The notes: a model not told the origin generated them from the letters alone. Positions 1 to 8,506 are shown, counted from the stretch's first letter. The stretch is DNA of 44,939 bases from CAZMXP01 sp964570285 (GCA_964570285.1 CAZMXP010000041.1:1-44939); one strand, 5' to 3'. Translations and numbers: made by a program.

Positions 1-730
1 GCGCCTGCCCGACGCGGGCCAGTGCCGCCGAGGGAGCGGCGGGGGGCTGGGGGGCCCCGACCCGGCGCGGAGCCGCGGGCGCGGCGGGCGCCGCGGCACG
101 GGGCACCGCGCGGGAGGCCGCCGGCTGACCCATGCCCGAGTCCTTCTTGTCGCGGTTGATCGACTCGAGCACGAGGCTCGCGAGCGCCTTCAGCGTCGGG
201 AAGACGCCCTCGCCCGTGGAGGCCACCGCCTCGAAGACCGGCGCGCCGAGCGGGTTCAGGCGGCGGTTCAGCTCCTCGACCGACAGCGCGGTCGGGAGGT
301 CGCGCTTGTTCCACTGGAAGACGATCGGGATCGACTCGATGTCGCGCCCGTACTCCTTCAGGTTCGTGCGCAGGTTCTCGATCGCCTCGAGGTTCTCCTC
401 GATCTTGTCCGCCTGGCTGTCGGCGACGAAGACGATCCCGTCCACGCCCTGCAGCACGAGCTTGCGCGTCGAGTTGTAGTAGACTTGGCCGGGCACCGTG
501 TAGAGCTGGAACTTCGTCTTGATGCCGGCGATGTTGCCGAGGTCGAGAGGCATGAAGTCGAAGAAGAGGGTGCGGTCGCCCTCCGTGGCGATCGACGTCA
601 GGTCGCCCTTGGCGTTGACCGGGGCCTTCTTGTGGACCACTTCCAGGTTGGTCGTCTTGCCCGACATGCCGGGACCGTAGTAGACGATCTTGCACTGGAT
701 TTCCTTGTTCGCGAAGTTGATCTGGACCAT
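1..730 (-). CDS. mglA: MglA-like small Ras-type GTPase (3' end beyond window)
   Basis: Small GTPase of the bacterial MglA family, which sets cell polarity or switches surface machinery with roadblock proteins as GTPase activators. Starting at ATG 730 the reading frame is open to the window edge (243 codons seen). The P-loop GPGMSGKTT is at residues 19-27, the family switch segment TEGDRTLFFDF at 49-59, the G3-like TVPGQ at 78-82 and the G4 motif NKRD at 141-144. MglA proteins are usually about 195 residues. Here a proline/alanine-rich tail follows the GTPase fold after about residue 200 and is still open at base 1, which is unusual. It lies 24 bases downstream of a roadblock gene on the same strand and is the last visible gene of a four-gene operon. 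The family assignment is firm; what the switch controls is unknown. Confidence 0.93.
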   Translation of the reverse strand, partial: MVQINFANKEIQCKIVYYGPGMSGKTTNLEVVHKKAPVNAKGDLTSIATEGDRTLFFDFMPLDLGNIAGIKTKFQLYTVPGQVYYNSTRKLVLQGVDGIVFVADSQADKIEENLEAIENLRTNLKEYGRDIESIPIVFQWNKRDLPTALSVEELNRRLNPLGAPVFEAVASTGEGVFPTLKALASLVLESINRDKKDSGMGQPAASRAVPRAAAPAAPAAPRRVGAPQPPAAPSAALARVGQA

Positions 731-754
731 CGCTGGCTTTCCTCTCCGCTGCCC

Positions 755-1114
755 CTAGATCTCGCGCAGGGAGGCCGTGGGGGCAAGCCTCCTGAGCTGT
801 TGTGCGGCGCTGTCGATCTCGATGTAGAAGGCCTCGGAGCCCGCCGCGGCGATCACGACGAGGTAGACCGAGCCGCAACCCACCACGACGAGTTCGCCCG
901 AGGTGGCCGACAGCACGATCCGCCCGAAGGCCGACATGCCCGCCTCCTTGAGGCCGTCGGCCGCCTCCGTGACGAGGTCGCTCGCCAGCGCGGCCACGGC
1001 GTCGCGGTCGAGCCCCGTCGAGAGCTTCTCGAGCACGACCATCCCCTCGTCGGAGACGATCATGCTCCCCTGCACCCAGGCTTCCGAGCCGAGGCGGTTC
1101 AGGATCTCTTCCAT
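755..1114 (-). CDS. Roadblock/LC7 domain protein (MglB-like)
   Basis: A 119-residue protein made of one roadblock/LC7 domain, the fold of MglB, the GTPase-activating partner of MglA. It begins MEEILNRLGSEAWVQGSMIV and contains the typical alternation of a helix (LDRDAVAALASDLVTEA), a strand (FGRIVLSA) and a strand pair (ELVVVGCGSVYLVVI). The start ATG shares one base with the TGA of the upstream TPR/roadblock gene, so the two are probably translationally coupled. The GTPase gene follows 24 bases later. The most likely role is GAP or scaffold for that GTPase; this is inferred from family and context. Confidence 0.85.
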   Translation of the reverse strand: MEEILNRLGSEAWVQGSMIVSDEGMVVLEKLSTGLDRDAVAALASDLVTEAADGLKEAGMSAFGRIVLSATSGELVVVGCGSVYLVVIAAAGSEAFYIEIDSAAQQLRRLAPTASLREI

Positions 1115-2253
1115 CACGCGTCCTCCTCGACGTCGGACAGCGCGGAACGCGAGGCGGTGACGACCAGCTCCAGGCCCTCCGCGACGCGCTCGGTGCTGAC
1201 CGAGCGCGGCGCCCGGGCGGCCACCGCGCAGTTCCCCGCCGGCACGAGCACGATGCGTCCGAACTTGCCCTCGAGCATGAAGCGGCGCATCGTGCCGAAG
1301 TTCATGTGGCGGCCCGCCCGGCGCGAGGCCGCGTCGAGGCGGCAGGCGAGGCGGACGAAGTTCTCCTTGTTCTCGCCGGCCACCGCGAGGGGCCGCCCGC
1401 CGCTCCCGATCGCCGCGAGCTGCTCGATGCGGAGCCGCTTGCCGATGCCGGCCGCCGCCGCCGCGAAGAGCTTCGGGGAGAGCGCCCCGCCGCGGTTCTC
1501 GAGCGCGAAGCGCCGCCCGCCGGGGAAGAGGCGCGGATCGTTCGGGATCTCGTGGTGGTCCTCGGCGTAGTCGAGGAGGTGCTCGATGTCCTCCTCCCCC
1601 TCGGGTCCGGCGGCGTCCAGCACCTGCGTCCGGAAGTCGGCGGTCGTCGTGTTGCCCGGATCGAGGCGCAGCACCTCGGCGAGCTGGTTCGCGCAGTGGC
1701 GCGGCGCGCCGATCGCGAAGTAGAGCAGCGCGAGCAGCGCATGGGCCCGGATCGTCTCCGGGTTGAGCTGGAGCGCGCGCTCGAGCGACTCCACGGCGCT
1801 CCACGCGTCGCGGGCGAAGAGCTCGCTGAAGTAGCGGGCGAGATGGACCTCGGCCCGGTGCAGGTGCGCCTCCGCCTGGTCGGGGAACTCCTCGAGATAG
1901 CGCGCCGCGACCTCCTGCGCCGCGTCGCGGTTGCGGAGCTCGAGATGGAGCACGATGAGGTCGCGGTAGGCGCGCTCGTCCTTGCGCTCGTCGAGCACCT
2001 GCTTCAGCTGGACGAGGCGCTTGTTCGCCGCGGCGCGGCGCACGTAGTGGATCACGGCGCGCAGCCGGGCCGCCGTGGGGAACTTCTTGAGGCCGCCCTG
2101 CGCGACGTGCATCGCCTCCTCGTGCCGGCCGGCGGCCACGAGCCGTTCGGCCTCGGCCACGAGGGTGGCGAGCTCGCGGGCGCGGTGGGGGGCGGCATCG
2201 TCCCCGTCGGACCGGCCGCGGCCTCCCCGGAAAATGCGTTTGATGAAGTTCAC
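1114..2253 (-). CDS. TPR protein with C-terminal roadblock-like domain
   Basis: A 379-residue soluble protein with no signal peptide. Residues about 25-215 are helical repeats of TPR type (for example EEAMHVAQGGLKKFPTAARL, and YLEEFPDQAEAHLHRAEVHL followed by SVESLERALQLNPETIRAHA). The C-terminal roughly 100 residues (GGRPLAVAGENKENF to the end) have the strand-helix-strand rhythm of a roadblock domain: a helix LACRLDAASRR, a strand KFGRIVLVPAG and a strand pair CAVAARA...LELVVTAS. It may therefore pair with the small roadblock protein encoded immediately downstream with a one-base stop/start overlap. The TPR part would recruit a partner, possibly the DUF4388 protein encoded upstream. The roadblock call is by pattern and less certain than the TPR call. 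Confidence 0.75.
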   Translation of the reverse strand: MNFIKRIFRGGRGRSDGDDAAPHRARELATLVAEAERLVAAGRHEEAMHVAQGGLKKFPTAARLRAVIHYVRRAAANKRLVQLKQVLDERKDERAYRDLIVLHLELRNRDAAQEVAARYLEEFPDQAEAHLHRAEVHLARYFSELFARDAWSAVESLERALQLNPETIRAHALLALLYFAIGAPRHCANQLAEVLRLDPGNTTTADFRTQVLDAAGPEGEEDIEHLLDYAEDHHEIPNDPRLFPGGRRFALENRGGALSPKLFAAAAAGIGKRLRIEQLAAIGSGGRPLAVAGENKENFVRLACRLDAASRRAGRHMNFGTMRRFMLEGKFGRIVLVPAGNCAVAARAPRSVSTERVAEGLELVVTASRSALSDVEEDA

Positions 2254-2365
2254 GTTCGTCCGTCCTAGCCGACCCTGGCGGCAAGGCCGTAGGTACTATC
2301 GGAGGCCCGTCGCCCGGAATTGAGCGGGGGGGGTGCGGGGGCCGCGGATCCCTGGTTGCGCATGT

Positions 2366-5300
2366 CTAGTCCTCCGCCTCCAGCCTGTAGAAGTTGCCCT
2401 TGTCGTCCCCGATGAACACCGCGCCCTCGGAGAGCACGGGGCCCGAGAGGATGCGGCCCTTCGCGACGAAGGTCCACGCGAGGCCGTAGCCGTCCGCGCT
2501 GCTCGGCGCGAAGGCCGACAGCGAGGGGCCGTTGACGAAGAAGATGCGGTCCGCCTTCGCCACGGCCGCGCGCGCCGAGAGGTGGCTCTTCGTGTAGCGG
2601 TAGATCTCGTCGCCGGTGTTCGTGTCGATCGCGACGAGTTCGCCCGGTCGCGGGCCGATGAAGACCGCCCGCCCCTTGACCGGCGGCGTGCCGGAAAGCG
2701 GCGACTTCGCGTCGTAGGTCCAGCGGCGGCTCCCCGTGCGGCGCTCGATGCCGTAGAGCATCCCCTCCTCGGTCGCGAAGACGAGGTCGCCGCTGCTCGC
2801 CACGGCCGGCGCCGCGGTCACGGTGCCGCGCACCTGGTAGCGGATCAGCACCTCCCCGGTCGCCTTGCGGATCACCGTCACGTCGCCGGTCATCGAGACG
2901 ACGACGACGTCGTCGCCGGCCACGACCGGGGCGGCGCGCACGCCGTGGGAGGTCGGCACGCGCCAGAGCTGCTTCTTCGTGGCGATCTCGGTCGCGGAGG
3001 CGTGCCCGCCGTGCTCGACCGCGTAGAGCACGCCGCGCTCGACCACCGGGCTCCCGTAGAAGCCCGACTCGTACCCCGCGAGGGTGAACTTGTGCTTGCA
3101 GGCGACGGCGTCGAACACGTAGACCTTGCCGTCGAGCGTCGGGACATAGAAGTTCGCGTCGTCGGCCACGAGGCCGCCCGCGACGCCGTCCACGCTGCGC
3201 AGGCTTCCCGAGGCGATCTGCTTGCCCGAGACCGCGTCGAGGACGGTCCACTTGCCGTTGCGCCCCGCCGCCGCGACGCGCGATCCCCAGACGGCGGGGT
3301 TCGCCTCGACCTGGTCGCGCAGCGACTGCGACCAGGTGGCGGACTTCAGGAGGGCGCGCGTGTACTCGTACTTCGCGGGATCGGTGCTCTCGCCGAAGGG
3401 GCCCAGCTGGAAGCTCTCGGGCAGAAAGCTCCGCTTCTCCAGCGTGACGGCGGTCTCGGCGAACGGCGAGATGCGCACCATCGCGGGCGTCTTCTGCGGC
3501 ACCTCCGCGCCGTCGAGGCGGATCGTCGCGCCGGGGGGCAGCGAGAGGATCTCGACCGGCAGCCGGATCTCCTGCGCGAGGTCGGCCTTCTTGAACTCGC
3601 GGATCACCTCGAGGTAGGCGCGGCGCGCGCCGACCCAGTCGCCCGCGTCCTCGCGCGCCCGCGCCATCTCGATCTGGCGCCGCGCCCGCTCGACGTCGGA
3701 GCGGATGTTCTGGATGTACCGGTCGAGTTCGGCGTCGCCCTTCCATTCGCGCCGCGTGGCGAGCGTCCTCGCGAGCAGGAAGCGCTCGAGCGCGTCGTTG
3801 AGGCGCCCCGCCGGGTAGTCGACGAGCGCCTGCTCGCGCAGGCGCTCCGCCGCCTGCTGCGCCGCCGCGCGCCAGCGCGCGTACTCGGCGCGCACCTTGA
3901 CGGCGCGGTCCTGCGTCGACGCGAGCATCGCGCGCGCCCGCGCGGCGACGACCTCGTCGGCCGTCTGCCGGCGGATCGTCTCGGCGATGCTCATCGCCTT
4001 CTCCGCGCGCTCCTCGAAGAGGCGGTTGATGCTCTCCGCGGACTTGAGGCGCTCGAGCAGCAGCTCCTTCCCGAGGAGGGGATCCTGCCCGAGCTGCTCG
4101 AGCAGCTTCTGGAACTCCTCCACCGCCCCCGTGCCGTGCTTCTCCGCGGCGCTCTGCTCCTCGACCGCCCGCCCGAGCAGCTCGGTGAGCGTGGTGCTGT
4201 CGATGCCGTCCTTGGTCCCGCCGCGCTCGCCCTCGTGGCGCACGAGGACGACGGCCGCGCCGCCGACGAGCAGCGCGACCGACGCGGCGATCGCGAGGCG
4301 CGTCAGCGCCCCCGGCAGCCGGCGCTTCTTGCCGGAGGAGATCTTGCGGATCTTCTCGCGCACGTCCTGCCGGTCCGGGTCCATGATCAGCAGCTTCTTG
4401 TAGAGGCTCACCGCCGGGGAGGTGCGGCGGCGCTTGAGGTAGGCGGCGGCGAGGCGCTCGCACTCCGCCGCCGCGAGCGGCACATTGCCCTCCTCGTAGT
4501 GGATGTTCACGAGGGAGACCGCGTAGGCGATCTCGTCGGGGAACTCCGCGACCAGCCGCTGGAGCAGTTCGAGGGCCTCCGCCCGCTGGTCGTGCTTGAG
4601 GTGGTAGGCGACCAGCGTCTTGCCCGCCTCCACGATGTGCGCGGAGAACTCCGCCGCCGCGCGCGGGTTCTGGAAGACGAGGTCGAGCAGGAAGCGCAGC
4701 GCCTCGGGCTCGGGCCGCGGGTAGTTCGCGACGCGCCGGAGCGCGTCGATCGCCCCGCGGCAGTCGCCGGCCCGGACGAGCTCCTCGGCGAGGCGGCGCA
4801 GCAGCGCCGCGGCCTCGGAGTAGTCGCGGTTGCTCTCGTGCGCCTCCGCGGCCTCGCTCATCACGTCGAGGGGGAAGTCCCCCGTGCTCATCAGGTACTC
4901 GTAGTGGCGGATCGCGCTCGTGCTGTCCCCCATGCGCAGCGCGAGGCGCGCGCTGTGGCGGATCGCGTCGGGGGGCACGAGCTCGATCACGCCCGCATCG
5001 AGATAGGCGGCGAGCAGCTTGCAGACCTCGAACTTGTTCACGTAGGAGAGGTCGATCACCTCGCCGACCGAGTGGCTCCCGTCGATCACCGGGTCGATGC
5101 GCGTCGCGTAGCACTCCGCGAGCACGTCCGCCTCGACGGCGCCCTCGACGCCGGTGAAGCGGTAGATCTCGCGGGGCCCCCGGATGCGCCGGCGGATGTA
5201 CTCCCACTCGTCGGTGCGGCGCGCGATCTCGATGAGCAGGCTGTTGACGTTGAGGTTGACGAACGGCGAGTCGGCGTCGGGGAAGTAGCCGTCCACGTAC

Positions 5301-5683
5301 TCGAACTGCGCGTCGCTCCGGTTCAGGAAGAGCTCCTGGATGTCCTCCTCGCTCTGGATCCGGAACGCGAGATCGACATCCTCGCGCGTGCACGCGTCGA
5401 CGTCGATCAGCACGTCGCCGAGCAGGCGGTTGCCGGAGCGCCGCTCCTCGATCGCCGAGGTGAGCTGCCGCTCGTCGATCTTGCCGAGGCGCACGAGGAT
5501 CTTGCCGATCAGGTTGCTCTCGTTGCGCTCGCGCGAGCGGATCGAGACGCCGTCCTTCGTGAAGCAGATGGCCCGCTTGCGCGCCCCCTCGTAGATGAAG
5601 AGCGTCCCCTCCCTCCCGGAGAGGGAGAGCATCTGGAAGATCTCCGTGAGATTGACGCTCGACAGATTCCCCTTCAGGGACAT
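2366..5683 (-). CDS. DUF4388-TPR-TM-coiled coil-PEGA-beta-propeller protein
   Basis: A 1105-residue multidomain membrane protein and the first gene of the MglA operon. Residues 1 to about 115 (MSLKGNLSSVNLTEIFQMLS, then EGTLFIYEGARKRAICF) match DUF4388/PATAN, a domain common next to two-component and roadblock proteins. TPR-like helices fill about 245-440. A basic patch KKRRLPG precedes one transmembrane helix at about 459-480 (LTRLAIAASVALLVGGAAVV). A long charged helical or coiled-coil region runs to about 690. A PEGA domain (LSLPPGATIRLDGAEV) lies near 710-770. The rest (about 800-1105) is a PQQ-like beta-propeller with repeats such as GKVYVFDA, GVLYAVEH, GDLVFATEEGMLYGIERRTG and AVFIGDDKGNFYRLE. 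The topology suggests a cytoplasmic DUF4388/TPR half and an outward-facing PEGA/propeller half, i.e. a transenvelope sensor or scaffold. Domain calls are solid; function is inferred. Confidence 0.85.
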   Translation of the reverse strand: MSLKGNLSSVNLTEIFQMLSLSGREGTLFIYEGARKRAICFTKDGVSIRSRERNESNLIGKILVRLGKIDERQLTSAIEERRSGNRLLGDVLIDVDACTREDVDLAFRIQSEEDIQELFLNRSDAQFEYVDGYFPDADSPFVNLNVNSLLIEIARRTDEWEYIRRRIRGPREIYRFTGVEGAVEADVLAECYATRIDPVIDGSHSVGEVIDLSYVNKFEVCKLLAAYLDAGVIELVPPDAIRHSARLALRMGDSTSAIRHYEYLMSTGDFPLDVMSEAAEAHESNRDYSEAAALLRRLAEELVRAGDCRGAIDALRRVANYPRPEPEALRFLLDLVFQNPRAAAEFSAHIVEAGKTLVAYHLKHDQRAEALELLQRLVAEFPDEIAYAVSLVNIHYEEGNVPLAAAECERLAAAYLKRRRTSPAVSLYKKLLIMDPDRQDVREKIRKISSGKKRRLPGALTRLAIAASVALLVGGAAVVLVRHEGERGGTKDGIDSTTLTELLGRAVEEQSAAEKHGTGAVEEFQKLLEQLGQDPLLGKELLLERLKSAESINRLFEERAEKAMSIAETIRRQTADEVVAARARAMLASTQDRAVKVRAEYARWRAAAQQAAERLREQALVDYPAGRLNDALERFLLARTLATRREWKGDAELDRYIQNIRSDVERARRQIEMARAREDAGDWVGARRAYLEVIREFKKADLAQEIRLPVEILSLPPGATIRLDGAEVPQKTPAMVRISPFAETAVTLEKRSFLPESFQLGPFGESTDPAKYEYTRALLKSATWSQSLRDQVEANPAVWGSRVAAAGRNGKWTVLDAVSGKQIASGSLRSVDGVAGGLVADDANFYVPTLDGKVYVFDAVACKHKFTLAGYESGFYGSPVVERGVLYAVEHGGHASATEIATKKQLWRVPTSHGVRAAPVVAGDDVVVVSMTGDVTVIRKATGEVLIRYQVRGTVTAAPAVASSGDLVFATEEGMLYGIERRTGSRRWTYDAKSPLSGTPPVKGRAVFIGPRPGELVAIDTNTGDEIYRYTKSHLSARAAVAKADRIFFVNGPSLSAFAPSSADGYGLAWTFVAKGRILSGPVLSEGAVFIGDDKGNFYRLEAED

Positions 5684-5802
5684 GGCGTGAGCGACTCCCC
5701 CCGCGGGCGGTTTCCTGCTCTTCGGAGACTCATGTCTGCTTTCGCGACGCGGAGGTCGGGGCCTCCCTTTTCCCCTTGCGGGGTGTGCAGGGAGCGCCTA
5801 CG

Positions 5803-6363
5803 ATGGCTCGTTGTCGAAGTCCGTATCGGCCGCGGGAAGAGCCGCGCTTGAATGGGACGTCGGAGTTCGCCACAGTGACCCTCGCCGCCCGGATGACCGA
5901 ATTCTGGTACCTGATCAAGGCCCGGATCGCCCTCTGGGCCGGTCGCCGGGAGCGTGCCCGCGCCTCGCTGAAGGGGGCGCTCCGCCGGAATCCCGGCAGC
6001 TTCGTGGCACACTTCATGCTTGGGCGCATCTACTGGCGCGACCACTCCCCCGTGAAGGCCAAACGCGAGTTCGACCTCGCGTGGCAGATCGATCCGGAGC
6101 GGTTCGAGCGCACCTACGCCCGCCTCCGCGCCCAGCACGAGGGGGTGCCCGAGCTCTTCCGCTACGCGACCCCGGGCGACGAGGGCGTCCAGATCAAGGC
6201 CGGTGCCGCAAACTCGGGTGCCGCGGCCGAGGAGCAGGTCGTCGGCGACTTCATGAACAAGGCGGAGCGCGCCAGGTTCAGCGAGATGCCCCCGATCACG
6301 CGCGACGAGATCATGCGCATCGACTGGGACCGTCTCCAGGACGAGATCTGCCGGGACCGCTAA
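5803..6363 (+). CDS. Small TPR-like protein
   Basis: A 186-residue protein of unknown function. A tetratricopeptide-like segment lies at about 30-90: TEFWYLIKARIALWAGRRER, then ASLKGALRRNPGSFVAHFML, then a second unit AKREFDLAWQIDPERFERTY. The C-terminal part is charged and has no recognised domain. ATG 5803 was chosen because AGGGAG stands eight bases upstream; an internal ATG at 5893 begins just before the TPR segment and is the alternative. It is transcribed away from the DUF4388 gene, so the roughly 120 bp between them must carry divergent promoters. It could be a peripheral partner of that cluster, but nothing proves this. Confidence 0.7.
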   Translation: MARCRSPYRPREEPRLNGTSEFATVTLAARMTEFWYLIKARIALWAGRRERARASLKGALRRNPGSFVAHFMLGRIYWRDHSPVKAKREFDLAWQIDPERFERTYARLRAQHEGVPELFRYATPGDEGVQIKAGAANSGAAAEEQVVGDFMNKAERARFSEMPPITRDEIMRIDWDRLQDEICRDR

Positions 6364-6374
6364 CGCACCATCTC

Positions 6375-7067
6375 CTACCGACGGTAGGTCCAGGCTGGGT
6401 TGGAGTAGCGGGCGGTTGCGAGACTGCTGGCGAGGGCGAGTTCGGCGGGGGTCGGGTCCGATGCGAGGAGCGCAGCGCCCCAGACGCTTGCCGCAGCCGA
6501 GAGGAGCGCATCCTCGGCCACCTCCCGTTCCAGGCGGCCACCCACGACCTCCTCGACCGAGATGGCGCCCGGGGTCCACCGATTGGGCGCAAGGACGAGC
6601 GAACCGTGCACGAGGAACCGGCCGCCGCCGCGGCGCTGGGCGGAGCCGAAGATCTTGCGGCCGTTCGCGAGCAGGTCGTAGCAGGTGTGGGCGTCAAAGC
6701 AGAGCCCGCGCGGCGCCGCCGCCGGCGCCCCCGAGCCCCCTGCCGTTTCGACGCCGAGCGCGCGCAGCGCCTCCGCAACCAGAGCGTTGACCCTCCGATA
6801 GACCTCCTCCACGCGCTCGCGTCGCCCGACCCACGCAATCGTCAGTTCGCCTTGGTGATGGGCGATCGCCCCGCCGCCGGTGGGCCGCCGCACCAGCGTG
6901 AATCCAGGGGGTCCGGGGGACTCGGAGGCGCGCTGGAAGAAGCCGAGGCTGAACCCCGGCGGATCCCACGCATAGAGGCGCAGCGTCTCCTCGCCCGACC
7001 GCAGCAGCGCCTCGTCGAGCGCGAGATTCATGGCCGGCGCCATCGCGCCGCTCCGGATGACCCTCAC
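6375..7067 (-). CDS. LipM/LplA-like octanoyl or lipoyl transferase
   Basis: A 230-residue member of the biotin/lipoate protein ligase fold. Diagnostic segments are RRPTGGGAIAHH (60-71), CFDAHTCYDLLANGRKIFGS (123-142) continuing SAQRR, and FLVHGSLVLAPN. The CFD cysteine followed by a GRKI-GSAQ segment is the arrangement of LipM octanoyltransferases, where that cysteine carries the octanoyl thioester. LplA ligases share the GRKI lysine, so a ligase is the alternative. The likely role is moving octanoate or lipoate onto apo-proteins such as GcvH or E2 subunits; no such target is in this window. It starts with GTG 7067, about 15 bp from the end of a repeat element that fills the divergent intergenic space. 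Confidence 0.82.
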   Translation of the reverse strand: MRVIRSGAMAPAMNLALDEALLRSGEETLRLYAWDPPGFSLGFFQRASESPGPPGFTLVRRPTGGGAIAHHQGELTIAWVGRRERVEEVYRRVNALVAEALRALGVETAGGSGAPAAAPRGLCFDAHTCYDLLANGRKIFGSAQRRGGGRFLVHGSLVLAPNRWTPGAISVEEVVGGRLEREVAEDALLSAAASVWGAALLASDPTPAELALASSLATARYSNPAWTYRR

Positions 7068-7081
7068 CGCGGCGTATCGTA

Positions 7082-7369
7082 GCCCGCATTATTCACCAGC
7101 GCGCCGGTTCTGGGCGGTCCGGACCGCCAATCTCTGCGTCGCTCGTCGTCGCTGGCTCGCTTTGGAGCCAGCCGTGCCTCGCCGAAGCTCCGCAGGAGCT
7201 TCGGCGTGCCTTCGGCACCGGCACGGAATCTCCTCGCTCCTTGATCTTGTCGGTCCGTCCTCGCCCAGAAGCCACTGTCGATCCGCCCAAACGAGTCCCC
7301 TCGTCGAGCGCTCGACCCTAGACGCAAGACTTTCCTGGCTGCGCCGGCGCGCTGGTGAATAATGCGGGC
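7082..7369. mobile_element. MITE-like palindromic element with 26 bp terminal inverted repeats
   Basis: A 288 bp non-coding element bounded by perfect 26 bp inverted repeats at 7082-7107 and 7344-7369; the outer end reads GCCCGCATTATTCACCAGCG on the left. The inside is dense in further perfect palindromes: GGCGGTCCGGACCGCC, GCTGGCTC/GAGCCAGC, CGCCGAAGCTCC/GGAGCTTCGGCG, GTGCC/GGCAC and GTCGAGCGCTCGAC. It holds no credible gene and no transposase. No clear target-site duplication is visible. It occupies almost the whole divergent gap between the LipM-like and NUDIX genes, ending 11 bases before the NUDIX ATG, so both leaders contain element sequence. Confidence 0.75.
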
Positions 7370-7380
7370 CAGCTCACCCG

Positions 7381-7863
7381 ATGGCCGAGCCGCCGTTCAA
7401 GGACTTCCAACCCACCCGCGACTATCTCGGCGCCTTCGGATTCCTCGAAAGACCCGAGGGCGTGCTGCTGGTCGCCAACCGGCGCGTCATCGGCGGCGAG
7501 AACCGGATCGTCTGGGATCTTCCCGGAGGCGGCGTCGAGGCGGGGGAGACGCTCGCCGAGGCGCTCGTGCGGGAGATGCGCGAGGAGACCGCGCTCGACG
7601 TGGAGGTGGGCGAACTGCTCTTCGTCGCCGAGGGGGAGCGCCTCCGCGCCGGCGCGCGCACCGGCCTCTGGCGCTCCTTCTTCTTCCGGACTTCGTGCCT
7701 GCGGCACGAGATCCGGCATGCGGAGCCGGAGATCCTGGGGCACAGGTTCGTGCCGCCGAGCGAGATGGCGCCGCTCCTCGATGCGCCCTACCACAAGGGG
7801 TTCCTGCGCTGGCTCAGCTCGGGGGGGGCTCTTCGGCACGCTTTCGACGTCTGGGCGGATTGA
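7381..7863 (+). CDS. NUDIX hydrolase
   Basis: A 160-residue single-domain NUDIX hydrolase cleaving a nucleoside diphosphate linked to another moiety; the substrate cannot be told from sequence. The NUDIX box runs from G50 to L72 (GGVEAGETLAEALVREMREE, then TAL), with E56 and the R64-E65...E68-E69 metal-binding residues intact. The usual glycine near the end of the box is alanine (A71). Just before it, NRIVWDLPGGG is the typical entry strand. Its start abuts the MITE-like element, which therefore supplies its 5' leader. Its last 50 bases overlap the convergent rsmG gene. Confidence 0.88.
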   Translation: MAEPPFKDFQPTRDYLGAFGFLERPEGVLLVANRRVIGGENRIVWDLPGGGVEAGETLAEALVREMREETALDVEVGELLFVAEGERLRAGARTGLWRSFFFRTSCLRHEIRHAEPEILGHRFVPPSEMAPLLDAPYHKGFLRWLSSGGALRHAFDVWAD

Positions 7864-8506
7864 CGACGATGACGACCGAGCGCGCCTGGTCCGGCGGCAG
7901 CAGGTAGGCGGCCGGCGCGTGCTGCACGAGGCGGAGGCGCTTCGCGGCGGTTCCCCCCTCGCCCACTTCGCGCGCTTCGAGTTGCCCGCCCTTGTAGTGG
8001 ACGAGCAGGCCCTTGGGTGCCAGCAGCGGGCCCGCGAACCTGGTCACCTCCGCGAGGCGTCCGACCGCGCGCGCGGTGACGAGCGCGCAGGCGCGGTCCA
8101 GACCCGCCTCCCGCGCGTCCCTCGCGACCACCTCGACGTTGTGCAGCCGCAGCGCCTCCGCCGTGCGCGCGAGGAAGGCCGCCTTCTTCAGCGTCCGTTC
8201 GAGCAGCGTCACGCGCCACGAGGGGCGGGCGCGCGCGAGCACGAGCCCGGGGAAGCCCGCGCCGCTGCCGACGTCGGCGACGCGGAGGCCGTCGCCCAGC
8301 GCGGAGAGCGCCTCGACGGCCCGGAACGGGAGCAGCGAGTCGAGCACGTGCTTGACATGGAACTCGACCGCCCCGGTGATGCGCGTCAGGTTCATCACCG
8401 CGTTCTGCTCGAGCACGAGGTGGCGCAGGCGCTCGAAGAAGGCCCACTCCTCGCCGCCGTAGGGGATGCCCGCCGCGAGGAAGGCGCTTTCGATTTCTTC
8501 CTGCAC
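7814..8506 (-). CDS. rsmG: 16S rRNA (guanine527-N7)-methyltransferase RsmG
   Basis: A 230-residue SAM-dependent methyltransferase (old name GidB) that modifies G527 of 16S rRNA; loss commonly gives low-level streptomycin resistance. Family marks are NLTRI at 39-43, HVLDSL at about 53-58 and the SAM-binding loop DVGSGAGFPG at 78-87, followed by LLERTLKKAAFL and VTARAV. Length is normal apart from a basic/proline-rich tail (NPPRRRKRAEEPPPS) that lies over the end of the convergent NUDIX gene. The family's frequent neighbours mnmG and parAB are absent here. Confidence 0.92.
   Translation of the reverse strand: MQEEIESAFLAAGIPYGGEEWAFFERLRHLVLEQNAVMNLTRITGAVEFHVKHVLDSLLPFRAVEALSALGDGLRVADVGSGAGFPGLVLARARPSWRVTLLERTLKKAAFLARTAEALRLHNVEVVARDAREAGLDRACALVTARAVGRLAEVTRFAGPLLAPKGLLVHYKGGQLEAREVGEGGTAAKRLRLVQHAPAAYLLPPDQARSVVIVVNPPRRRKRAEEPPPS

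Noticed and set aside
485..2284. Long open frames on the opposite strand of, or in other frames over, the roadblock and TPR genes
   Set aside because: They are composition-driven shadows in very GC-rich DNA, rich in Arg/Ala/Pro without domain signatures, while the chosen frames carry clear family motifs.
2333..5851. A plus-strand open frame of more than 1000 codons covering the DUF4388/PEGA gene
   Set aside because: It is antisense to a gene with clear DUF4388, PEGA and propeller motifs. Its own product is repetitive Arg/Ala/Leu/Asp text with no recognisable domain.
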